A DNA stretch of 64,000 nucleotides, taken from the NCBI RefSeq assembly GCF_009905375.1, contig NC_133655.1:41950422-42014421 (forward strand). The letters are read 5' to 3'. Every line of letters starts with the position of its first letter. The first letter of the stretch is position 1. The notes beneath the pieces were generated by a model that was not told where the DNA came from, searched no databases, and saw only the letters and a list, made by a program, of their open reading frames with translations. Shown here one piece after another: positions 24,031-35,075 of the stretch. The stretch comes from Apium graveolens. Taxonomy: Eukaryota; Streptophyta; Magnoliopsida; Apiales; Apiaceae. The position numbers were made by a program, and so were the translations under genes.

Positions 24031-25831
24031 AAGAGATTACTGAACAAGAAAATTATGGTAATGGAAGCTCATCTCATACATCTGAATTTGATAGCACAAA
24101 ATCAGGGGGAGAAAGATAAGAAGGATCTACAAGTCATACCAATGATGAAGAACATGATGAAGGCACAAGTCAATAAACTCACACAAGGAAGTGGGATAGA
24201 AGTCACACTAGAGAAACAATTATTGGTGATCCAACTGTTGGTGTGAGAACTAGAAATGTAACTGCTAATGAGTGCCTACATGCATGCTTTATGTCTCAAG
24301 TAGAGCCTAAGAAAATTGAAGAAGCTCTAATGGATCCTGATTGAATATCTGCTATGCAAGAAGAGCTGAATCAATTTAAAAGAAACAAAGTTTGGGAGTT
24401 AGTTCCTGCACTAAAGAACAGAAGTGTAATTTGAACAAAATGGGTGTTCAGGAACAAGATGGATGAAAATGGCATAGTTACCAAAAATAAGGCAAGGCTG
24501 GTTGCAAAAGGCTACTCACAGGAAGAAGGAATTGATTATGATGAAACTTTTTCTCCAATTGCAAGAATTGAGGCAATAAGTATTTTTCTAGCATTTGCTG
24601 CACATTCAAATTTCAAAGTGTATCAAATGAATGTCAAGAGTGCCTTCCTAAATGGTGACCTAGAAGAAGAAGTTTATATGCAATAGCCACCTGGCTTTGA
24701 AGATCCAAAATTTCCAGATTTTATGTACAAGTTACTCAAGGCTCTATATGGACTAAAGCAGGCACCTAGAACTTGGTATGATACATTGTCAGAATTCTTA
24801 CTTAAACATGGTTTTACTAAAGGCACCATAGACAAGACTCTCTTCTACAAGAAGCATGGTGAGGATATGATCCTGGTTCAAATTTATGTGGATGATATTA
24901 TCTTTGGTTCTATAAATGAAAAGCTTTGTCAAAGATTCTACGGGCTTATGTAGAGTGAATATGAAATGAGTATGCTGGGGTAATTAAGTTACTTTCTTGG
25001 ACTTCAAGTCAGTCAAAGAAGTGATGGGATCTTCATCAACCAAACTAGTATATCAAAGATTTATTGAGAAAGTTTGGTATGGTTGATTGTTCACATGCAT
25101 CTACACCTATGTCTACAGCAACAAAGTTGGATGAAGATAAAAAGGGCAAAAGTGTAGATATTTCAAGCTATAGAGGGATGATTGGATCATTGCTTTACTT
25201 AACTGCAAGTAGACCAGACATCATATTTGCTACATGTTTGTGTGCAAGATTTCAAGCTAATCCAAAAGAATCACATCTGATGGCTGTAAAGAGGATTTTC
25301 AGATACTTGAAGGGGACTCCTAACCTGGGATTATGGTATCCTAAGGGAACTGGTTTTGAAGCTATTGGCTACATATATGCAGATTTTATTGGATGGAGGG
25401 TTGACAGAAAGAGTACTAGTGGAAGCTGTCAGTTTCTTGGACAAAGACTTGTATCCTAGTATAGAAAGAAACAACAATTTGTGTCAACTTCCACAATTGA
25501 AGCAGAATACATAGCTGCTGGAAGTTGCTGTGCTCAAGTGCTTTGGATTAGAAATCAGCTAATGGACTATGGCCTAGTGTTACACAAAATTCCAATTATG
25601 TGTGATAATACTAGTGCTATATCAATAGTGGCTAATCCAGTTAACCATTCTAGAAAAAGCACATTGATGTAAGGTACCATTTTATTAAAGAACATGCTAC
25701 AAATGGTACCATTGAGCTCATTTTTGTTCCAATAGGAAAATATTTAGCTGGCATTTTTACTAAACCTTTGGATGAAGCAACTTTCACTAGACTTGTAGGT
25801 GACATTGGAATGCTTAATTCTTTATCCTAAG
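24031..25831 (+). pseudogene. pol: E1 pol: integrase-RT linker, reverse transcriptase, RNase H
   Basis: RT segments at 24444-24686, 24723-24953 and 25064-25459 carry [37 protein letters not shown] and YVDDIIFG. RNase H at 25460-25831 retains EAEYIAAGSC and CDNTSAIS. Stops include TAG at 24684-24686 (Gln codon in E2), others near 24951 and 24981, a frameshift near 25050 and a TAG at 25457-25459 at a Trp codon. The frame ends in a family-typical FTKPLDEATFTRLVGDIG segment. Close to E2 but independently mutated. Confidence 0.85.
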
Positions 25832-26705
25832 GCAAGAACTCAGCTAATATTTTACAGCAGATTAATTTCTAGTGAATCAAAATTAATTTGATTTAATTGG
25901 AAATTAACTGAAATGTGAATTATAAATATTTCAGAAATCTCTGCATATTTATCTTTTAAAAACAAAAATTCAACTTGGAATTTTTCAAATTTTAAGTAAA
26001 CTGTCTAAATGTTAATTTACATCTTCAATATGTAAAATTAACACAAGGCAGAATCATATTGATCAAAAGTATATAGAGAACTGAGTTCTCGATAAGTCTA
26101 AGTGACTTATCGATAAGTCATTTTAAGACTTCTCGAGTGAGTTCTCGATAAGTCAATTTACTGACTTCTTGATAAACTTTATTATGACTTATCGATAAGT
26201 CATTATAGAGTTCTCTATAAGTGTAAACTTACAGAGTTTTTTACAAATATCTTTCTAGACTTACAAGATAATTCAGAACTAAAATAATTTAATTTAATAA
26301 ATTATTTTGGTAAAAATACTTTTGGAAAATATATTCTGATTTTATTGTGAATTTATTCAAATAAAAAAATTGGAAACAATTCAGTCCATTTTGGACAAAC
26401 TGGGTATTTATTTGACATCTTGATAAGTTTATTTTTAGTTCTCTACAAGAATAAATAAAATGACTTATCGACATGTATTTCACTTCTTAAAATGACTTCT
26501 CGATAGACTAATTCCAAACATCTATTTTTGAGTTCTCGACAAGTCATTTACTTTTATTATAAATACCCAGACATCTCGATACATATATATACTTACACCT
26601 TCGAGAACTCAAGTGACCTAGCTTTTCAATCCAAAACCGATTTCTCTCTCGTTTCAACTTCTTTCTCACTAATTTTTCTTACCCATTCACTCTCACTAAA
26701 CATCA
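25832..26705 (+). promoter_or_regulatory. E1 spacer between pol and third ORF: motif array, palindromes, TATA box
   Basis: 874 bp without a gene. An array at about 26066-26545 holds some seven GACTT/GAGTTC-TCGA-AAGTC motifs, including a perfect 18-bp palindrome (26103-26120) and a perfect 20-bp one, ATGACTTATCGATAAGTCAT (26184-26203). TATAAATA follows at 26558-26565, then a C/T-rich leader resembling a plant 5' UTR, then the ATG at 26706. The LTR array (51012-51452) uses the same core motif ahead of its own TATATA box. Confidence 0.6.
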
Positions 26706-27446
26706 ATGGCACTCAATATTGTTAGAGCTATTATCCCAGAGAAAAGAACAAATTACCTAGCTTTTACTGATGTTAACCAAGCCCTTGATAGTTTCAAGGG
26801 GTTTGTGAAATTCTTATCTGAATCTTACATTGCAGGAGCTTTAACTGCTAACCCAGTCCTGTACTTGGATGTTCTGCATGAGTTTTCGACAAAAGTTGTG
26901 GTAAGGACTGTTATGAATGACAATTTTGTATCTTTGGTAGTACTTGCACACTTGGAGGCCAACAGATAGAATTCAATGAACAAGATGTGAACATAGATTT
27001 GGTTCTACCAACTGTAAACTTAGTGGAGGTGCCAATCCAGGATGAGATGATTGAGTTCATGGATTTCATCAACTATGATGGAAGAATCAACTTGTCAAGC
27101 TTGAACATAACAAACTTAAGGAAGGAATGGTCCTTTATATTTGATTCTGTAGTGAGGGCCTTCATATGCAGGAAGACGGGGTATGACAATATTTTAAGTG
27201 TGGTGCAGAAGCCGGTGTACTCAATAGCCCACAACAGACACCTGAATGTTGGTCTATTGATCCTGAAAGAACTTGCAACCAGGCTGACAATGCCCCAATC
27301 TGCTAGAGGTGAGGAAATATTTTTTCCTAGATTCATAATATCTACTTTAAATCATAAAGTAACAGACATACATTTGTTGAATGGTATAGATAACACTAAA
27401 ATAGGCAATTGTAAGAAGGTGTCCAAAATAATATTTGGTTCACTTA
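26706..27446 (+). pseudogene. E1 third ORF, segment 1 (N-terminal domain)
   Basis: Starts at the ATG at 26706, aligned with 17881 in E2. It encodes the N-terminal domain (LAFTDVNQALDSFKGF, RKEWSFIFDSVVRA, RGEEIFFPRFI). A frameshift near 26950 splits it into two open stretches (26706-26969 and from 26987). At the codon where E2 has a stop, E1 reads Leu (TTA), so the stop is private to E2. The frame is cut at 27446 by A1 and resumes at 38704. Confidence 0.8.
27442..27446. other. A1 target site duplication, left
   Basis: ACTTA, repeated exactly at 38699-38703. The uninterrupted E2 counterpart (around 17150 on the minus strand) reads GGTTCACTTATTACAAAG, which confirms the empty site. Confidence 0.9.
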
Positions 27447-30400
27447 TGTGGCACCCTCCAAACCCGGGTCAGAAGTTTGGGGTCCACAACACATACACAA
27501 TATATAAACCTGTATATGAAATATTATTTGCAATGACCCTACTTTACATAACCACCGACCGCAACAGGTTAAATATAAAACAAGCCACAAACTTAACATT
27601 TATTATAACGTACTAAATCCAACTAAGTCACAATGACAATAATTGAGTTTAATCAGTGATCAAACGAAATGGTTCAGAGGAATCAAATTTATTGCTAAAT
27701 AATCATTAGAATTGGATATTCAATTTAAGTTTTAAAAACAAGGTTAGGCTGCTGATCAGTCACGCACTAACCCCGAGCAAAGCACACATCACTGCTCTAA
27801 TTACTGGATCCAAGGCACAGATTGGCCTAACTTGACCATTGATATGGTCTGACCACGAATCTGGTCCCTATATATAAAAAAAACTATCCAATTCTAAAGC
27901 AGTTCAATATGATAAATAATATGATTTAATAAAATAAGAACGTAATCAACGGTGATGAAACATTTGTATAAAGGCATGATGCATTTCATGAGTATCACAA
28001 GGGGGTATCGAAGTATGTATAAGAAATGGCCTTCAGCCTGTAGGAGAATCGGGTATTAGATGAACAATGGTTTACAAGGTTTAGTTCTTTAATGTCCCAA
28101 GGTATGGTTGAGTATAAAAGTTTCTGAATATTCAAACAATTCTATTCTAGTGTTTGGTGGTTGTATATTTGGAGAGTAGTGTCATATTTGTGTGGTTTAG
28201 TATCTAGAAATCAAGAAGAAATGGTTCACAAAGAATAAGGCTTACGGCTCAAAGATCAAATGATGTGGCTCAGGTTCAAGGCTGAAGGATTCAATTTATT
28301 TACAATATAAAACAGAGCTATTTTGAACACTTAACAATATATTACGAGAAAGTTTAGAAATATCTGCATTATATCTCGAAAAAGGTTTAGAAGTACTTGC
28401 CTTATCACAATCGATTCCAATTTCACTTGTACTCCTCAAATGACTCTATTCAACAACCACTCGTCTACTTTTCCTATGCCTCGATTCTATCTTCCGATCA
28501 CTTGCTGTATTTTCTACATGTCGATTCCATTTCCTGATCACCTGCTTCCCTTTCCTACGCCTTGCTTACTCTGCTAGGCATCATAAGTATCTATCAATAT
28601 TCAACTCATACGATTTTATTCGACATACACTTCTATCTACCTTTCGTTTTACCCAAATCCAATTAACGGATTGAAAGTTACGCTATAAACAAGTAAACAC
28701 CGAACATATAGACCGATAGTCAACCAACAAGTCACATATAGCACATAACACGTCAAATAATCAATGACATGTCATTTATAAAGAAGTCTCGGGTTATAAA
28801 CAGGCTTTCGGGTATTCAAAATGATTTTTAAAACATTTTTCGGAATTAAAACGGGTCGTTTGATCAATTTCAAAGTATTAAACAGGGTTTGGTTAGCCAA
28901 ATCGGGGTTCAAAACAATTTTATAATAATTATCGAGCCTTGAAACCAATTTAAAATAATATTTTAAAGCTCGAAACTATTTTCTGGAATTTTTAAATCAT
29001 TTTTAAATAATTAAATCTAATTAAATAATTAATTAAAATCAATTAATAATTAATTAAATCAATTAATCAAATAATTTTCGAATTAATTGACCAATTAATC
29101 AATTAATTATTAACTAAAATTAATTAACTAATTAATTTAGATTTATTTTTTAATTAAAAAATAATTTTTGGAATTAAAATAAATGATTTTTAAAATTTTA
29201 AAATAATTAAAACTATTTTCAAAAAATCATTTTATAAAAAGAAATCTTGTTTTTGAAAATATTTAAAACAAAAATCCTAATTCTAAATGTTTTATAAACA
29301 GAAATCTTATTTTTAAAACTTATAGAAAATACAGGGACTAAACTGTAAGGTTGATCAAACTACAGGGGTCAAATTATAGTTTGAATACCTTCTTCACCAA
29401 GTCACCGGCGACACCGAGCTCGCCGAAAACGAGGCAGAAGCCTCGAATGGCCTAAAATGCTCCAGAATTCAAGAATAAACAACATGCCACTCAATTAGAT
29501 AATCACAATCTGCAACCACACCCGAAATTGATCAGAACGATTAAAACAAAAACTCGCTGCCGGCAAGTTCTAGAAAAATCCGGCAAGAACTTCAAATCAC
29601 AACTCACTCCTCCACAGGCCTCGTCGATTTGCAAGACTTATACAAATCAATTGCAAATTCCACAAGGAACACAACCCACTATACCACAACATCTATCTAT
29701 TCCGAATTAAGAAATCCCCAAATTCAATCAAGAACAACCAAGAACATTCAAACCCTAATTTTAATAATTCGAGAATCAAACCCAAAATTAAACATGTTAT
29801 TGAACTCCAAATTAAGAGTATAATAATCCAAAATGATCAGGAAAACAAGCTCTACAACATACAATCATCAAATCATACAAACAATCTCTCGAACAAAAAT
29901 TCATAATTTAATTATCAAGAAATTCGAATATAAATAATTAAATAGAAAATCACCTGATGTTTCTGAGTTGAAATTAATGAAAGATTTGGATTCTAGATTT
30001 CAGTAGCTTCGTTTTGAGTATATGTACGCCAAAATCGGATATCGATAACGCCTCCGAATTTGTGTTTGATTACGAAGAACACAATATAATTATAGTATTT
30101 TCTCTGTAAAAACTCTGTAAATACTGTTTGCAAATGATTTCTGGTACAAAATAAAATACAGTATAGGCTATTTATAATTACGGAAAATTAGTATCCCGTT
30201 GGATCATTCCAGATACAAAATGGTACGTTTAATTATAAAAACTGATCCAAATGGTACCGGTTTTCGGGATAATTATCCAAATCAGTACAATTTGTACTGC
30301 GGTCTTGGTCTCAGCGCCTGGTTACACGTATTACGAGGTGATAATTGTAATAGTTTAATAAAAAGATCCTGTTTATCAAAAATACGAGTTTTATTGATTT

Positions 30401-30548
30401 ACCGAAACGAATAATGTATCGAAAATGTTACGCCGGGACCCGCACAGGACAAACCGTACGTCGGATCGAAAAAGTCGAAACATGGAAAATGCTCTGAATA
30501 TTACAATTAGGTTAGGAAGGAGTTTTCGGAAGATTTTCGGGTTATAAA
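27447..30548 (-). repeat. A1 3' LTR, truncated
   Basis: Matches 35076-38390 of the 5' LTR with few changes. It lacks 199 bp near its left end, with AAGT at both edges of the missing part, and the 308 bp corresponding to 38391-38698. Very AT-rich AATTAATT-type sequence at about 28990-29200 is shared by all A-family LTRs here. The short ORFs inside (29528-29823) also occur in the other LTR and are not genes. Confidence 0.85.
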
Positions 30549-33030
30549 TCCATGGCGATATGCTCCCACTTCCACTCTGGAATCTCCAATGGTTGTAGTA
30601 ATCCGCTTGTCTCTGAGGCTCTGCTTTAACTCTTTGACATGTCCCACACTTCCCAATCTCTTTTGAAATTCCCTTCTTATACCTGGTTATCACATATATC
30701 TTGGCATCTCTTCAATAGATTAAATACTTTATATTGTGAATTCCCTGTGGGATCTCATTTCTTAATTTTTCTACTTGTAGCATCCAAGTGCTGGAATAAA
30801 ACATGAGGATATCGTGATCGTTCTCATGGGCGCATAAATTTCCTCTTACTAACTGCTAACATCGTGATCCATTATCTTCTCTTGACATCTCCTTATCTTT
30901 CCCTTAACAACTTCGACCGACAGGTCATACTATCCATTCTTGCTCTTTTTGGATTATGAAATCTAACTTCCAATTCCAACTTCTAAAATTCCATAGGTAA
31001 TTCTTTTTGGTGCAGTCTCTAGGTTATTTCTCCTTTTTGCTTATCGCTTGCCACTACATTTGCTTTTCCTTGCGAATACATACTTCAAACTCTTATGGTC
31101 CCTATATTTCTTACATCTTCCTTCATACATGTAATGTTTCTCAATCTTTCAAAACAATTATTATTACTGTTAGTCCCAAATATGAGTGGGACACTTCTAC
31201 TCATAAGTTTTCGGTTGTCCGGGTGCATATACAATAACACTATTGTGCTGCATTAACACATATCCTACTCCCTTATGAGAAGCATCACTATAAACTACCA
31301 AATCTCCTTGACACTTTCAAAATGATAAAGCAGATGTTGTAACTATTCTTTCATTTAATTCCGTAAAACTTTCTTCACCCTTCTCTACTTCATATAAACT
31401 TCTTGCTTTTCCTGATTAGCGTCGTCAAAGGTATTGCAATTTTCAAGAAATCTTGCACAAATTTTCAATAATAACCAGTCCATGGTAAAACTTTTTACCT
31501 TTAATGGTGCTTTTGATCTTTCTTTATTCATAGCCACTTTAATTTCTGCTGGATCCCCTTTTTTTTGTCTCCTCCTCTCTGACTATCTATGCTAAGAATT
31601 ACACTTCCTGCCATTAAGTTTTCACCTGGTAAACTTTTCATACCGCTTTCTTTTTTCTTTGACTCCTCAGCTATCATTGTATAGGTTGCACGGTTCTTCT
31701 TAAGTAACACAAGTACATCTTATCCAAATTCCTCCTTCAAGATTCTACTCATCAAATTTAAATATCACCGGTATATCAGTTCATCCAACTAACATTTCTA
31801 GAATTTTATAACAACAGTAGTGAGTTCTGAAAATTATCTTTGATATGTCCATAAGTTCAATCTTCACTTGGTAATATACCCAGTTTTAAATCAATTTTAT
31901 AAAAATACCTTGCTTCCTTCATTTGATCAAACAAATCATTGGCTCGAGGTAACAGATATCTGCTCTTGAGAGTAAACTTGTTGAGCTTTCGCTAGTCAAC
32001 ACATAATCTCACACTTCCATCTTTTTTATTAACAAATCGTGTCGGTACACTTTAGGGGGTACGCTAGGTCCAGTTGTTTTCTCTTCTAATTATCTCCTTT
32101 ATTTTATCTGGTGCCATTCTGTGCGGGGCTTTGGACAATGGCTTCATTTCAGGTGCTAGATCAATCATAAACTCACTTTCTCTATCTAAAGGAAATATTG
32201 GTAACTCGTCTGGAAACATATCTTGAGACAATAAAATCTTCAAGTTCGATTTGCTCCTGTCCCTTATTTATAATCGCCATAGCACTTATATTTTGGTCAT
32301 TGTAATCTTAAATCATTCTTAACAAGTTCTTTACCTTCCTTTATCCTCTAAACTTCTTTATATTCTCATTTGGCGTCTTCAGAACTATCTTCTATCACGA
32401 CGGTCTACATGGGAATCACACTTGAATAGTTAATCCATTCCTTAGAATAATGTCAAATCCTCATATCTCAAATGATATCAATTCTTCACAACTTATTGCC
32501 AGAAATATCGATTCCGCCATTGGTACTTACTTATTCAATAATTGCACATTCTTAACTTGCTAGTCCTTAGTCATAATCTTATCAATTCGACAGTGTAATT
32601 CATCTTATCAACAAAACCTTGAGAGATATACGATCAAGTTGCTCCCACATCTTTCAATACTTTAACGCATAAGGTATCCGCAATAATCATCCATGTCATT
32701 ACATCCATATTCTAAATAACATATTTCTCAGGAAAATCGCAAATTCTCATTCTCGGAGACGTATTCCTTATTGAAGTAGATTTCCTTGACTCTTAGTGCA
32801 TCCCTGGCTAGGGCTAGTGATTTGCAATCCTCGCCATATGCCCTTGTTTCCTTTCCATGCATGAAAGGTAGATGGGACTTTGCCCGCTTGGAGTATAATA
32901 CGTTGACTTTTATTTGAAAAGCCCTCGCAAAGAACAACTGTACGAAGAAACAACAAGAAGGATTCATAATTTTAATAAACTTAGAGTTAAAAAGAAAGGA
33001 GAAGTAATGATTTGAATATGAATGAGACAA
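30549..33030 (-). pseudogene. pol: A1 pol remnants: protease, RT, RNase H, integrase start
   Basis: Heavily decayed but in correct order on the minus strand: a gag zinc-knuckle-like remnant around 32900-32820; a protease-like DVGAT segment near 32655 (DSGAT in active copies); RT N-terminus near 32225-32090 (FPDELPIFPLDRE, KAPHRMAPDKIKEI) and about 31990-31900 ([14 protein letters not shown]); RNase H with [15 protein letters not shown] near 31300-31230; the integrase zinc region (CGTCQRVKAEPQ) near 30640. The sequence stops at 30549, just as the integrase core begins. Stops and frameshifts are frequent, and no domain is intact. Confidence 0.75.
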
Positions 33031-35060
33031 CCATATTGGTACTTAAGATGGCCAGTCTTTCATACCGTATGGCATACATCACATGATTATGTGGCGTCCC
33101 ACCCAACTCTTCGTCATTCCGACAAAGTGTCTCATCATAACACTGTTTGTCCCAATCAAAAAGTAAAACTTGAAGGGAACAATTAAATTTAAAAGGAATG
33201 CAAAATCCTCCTTTTTGATATCATCGGAAAGAATTTATTAAGAAAAGGAGTTCATACATTTTTAGGAATCAAAAAGGAATATATGATGTAATATTGAAGA
33301 CAAAAATGATACCATTGGTCACCATGCACATTTCACTTGTATTCATCTTTCGAGCTTGTTCGATCATATCCCAATCGCGTCATATAACAACTTTAGAAGG
33401 TGCACTGAAATGCCTTCACAAATTAAGCATCATGGTAGATTCTTACTTGCTAAGTCTTGCATCTGTAACATCGCATTTACACGTATAATACTTTAACAAT
33501 TCGATCATAATGGCGTTCTTATCACATACCCTTGAGTTTCCTCTTTTTAATTTAGAATAACCATGAATCATTCAACATAACGATCCTTTTATTAATAATA
33601 TTCTTCTTTTAGAAAAGTCTGGAAATCTTCCCAATCTTCTTCGGTCATGCTCAGGCTTTCGTTAAATCAATGAATTCCTTGAACTCTGATAATCCCAGTA
33701 ATTGGATGAATAGTTACTCCGTACGCTGGTTCTGTTGTTAATCTTATCAAATAATACTTGCACCTTACTATTAGGAATAATCAACTTCTTCATAATCGCA
33801 GGTTACCTCGTTCTCCAAATTAGCAATACTAAGTCTAAAACAGCATCCTTCCAGGTAATCCAGGTCTTTTAACAAACAAGAAACTCAAGTAGTAACTTGA
33901 CAACCAATGTTTAAAACTTATTTTATTCCAAAAAGGTTTTTAGATTTTTTTTTAAGGGGAAACTCTTCTTCGAAAACTTGTTAAAAAAAATATTGAAAAT
34001 CACACATCTAGTTGTCCTTACTATATGAGTTGGTTGTTGTCATTCTTATAACCAGATACCAAGTTAAAGAAACAATCACGCAAAGGTCCATTCACTTCCA
34101 TTTATCTCCTCTCCTTCCTTGGGTCTATTACCTTCCTTAATCGATGAAAACTTCAGCTATCGTTGCATATTGTCTTATTCGTGGCTTCATTTTAAAGCTC
34201 CCATACTGGTAGTACTCCCGACATTATCGTTGCAGTAGTTAAGTAGAACAGGCTATCCAATTGTCAACAAATCGGTTAGTGTCACATCACCTTGTTAAAA
34301 TATATATCACATCATCATAACATCATTATCTCACTTCAAGAAATCTCAAGATCCATAGTCTCTTTTAACTCTCTCTTTTCAACACTTATCTATTCTATTC
34401 CATAAGCTAGTCATGGGTGGCTTAATCACTAATGGCTTCTGCTAACCTGATAACAGCTATCATCTGGAACACTTGAATCTTCTTTCTAAACTCCTTCTCT
34501 CCTTTATTAATATCTCATGTACTTACCATTTACTGTAGCTATCGTATCCCTTCTCCCAAATACTGTTGTTCCATAAGACAAGTTTTTAAACTGAAGATAT
34601 AGAACATGGTGTAGAGTAAACTGAAAAGATACATTCATAGTTGGATGTACAGAAGAACAAGAATAAGCAAATGAAGGTTCTTGAATAGGTAGTCTCGTAT
34701 CAAGAGGTGATATAATAGCGTGGAATAACTTGGAGAGGCGCAACTATCATAACAGAAGGTAATACCATTAATACCGATGGAAGAACAAGGTGCAAATCAA
34801 ATTTAGAAGAAGATGATGATCATTAAACGGAAGGCTCCAAACGATCAGATGACGCAGAGAAATCAGGATCTGCCATTGTCGTTATCGGGAAATCAAGTCG
34901 CAAGCTAAAAATCCCGAATCGCAACATGAATTGTGCCAGAGACCTATTATACAATCGCACTCAACCTCACGATAACTTATCTTTCTATTTCCTATTCCTA
35001 ATCCTAACCCTCTAACCAATCCCGACAATCTAGGCTTGTTTCAGTGACTTATAACCTATA
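33031..35060 (-). other. A1 leader and degenerate gag region
   Basis: About 2 kb between the gag knuckle remnant and the primer site. Its position implies leader and gag, but no open frame longer than 80 codons survives here on the minus strand and no gag motif could be recognised. The short ORFs at 33294-33488 and 34507-34743 have no identifiable feature. Confidence 0.5.
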
Positions 35061-35072
35061 GCTCTGATACCA
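35061..35072 (-). other. A1 primer binding site (tRNA-Met type)
   Basis: TGGTATCAGAGC on the minus strand, three bases inside the LTR end. It is the common plant LTR-element primer site complementary to initiator tRNA-Met and fixes the element as minus-oriented. Confidence 0.9.
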
Positions 35073-35075
35073 ACC

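Noticed and set aside
29528..29823. ORFs at 29528-29823 conserved at 37370-37665, possible duplicated gene
   Set aside because: They sit at the same place in the two A1 LTRs and share the LTR's overall identity; no domain or codon signal is evident.
35061..35072. tRNA gene fragment
   Set aside because: Only the 12-base primer complement is present, placed next to an LTR; no cloverleaf can be formed.
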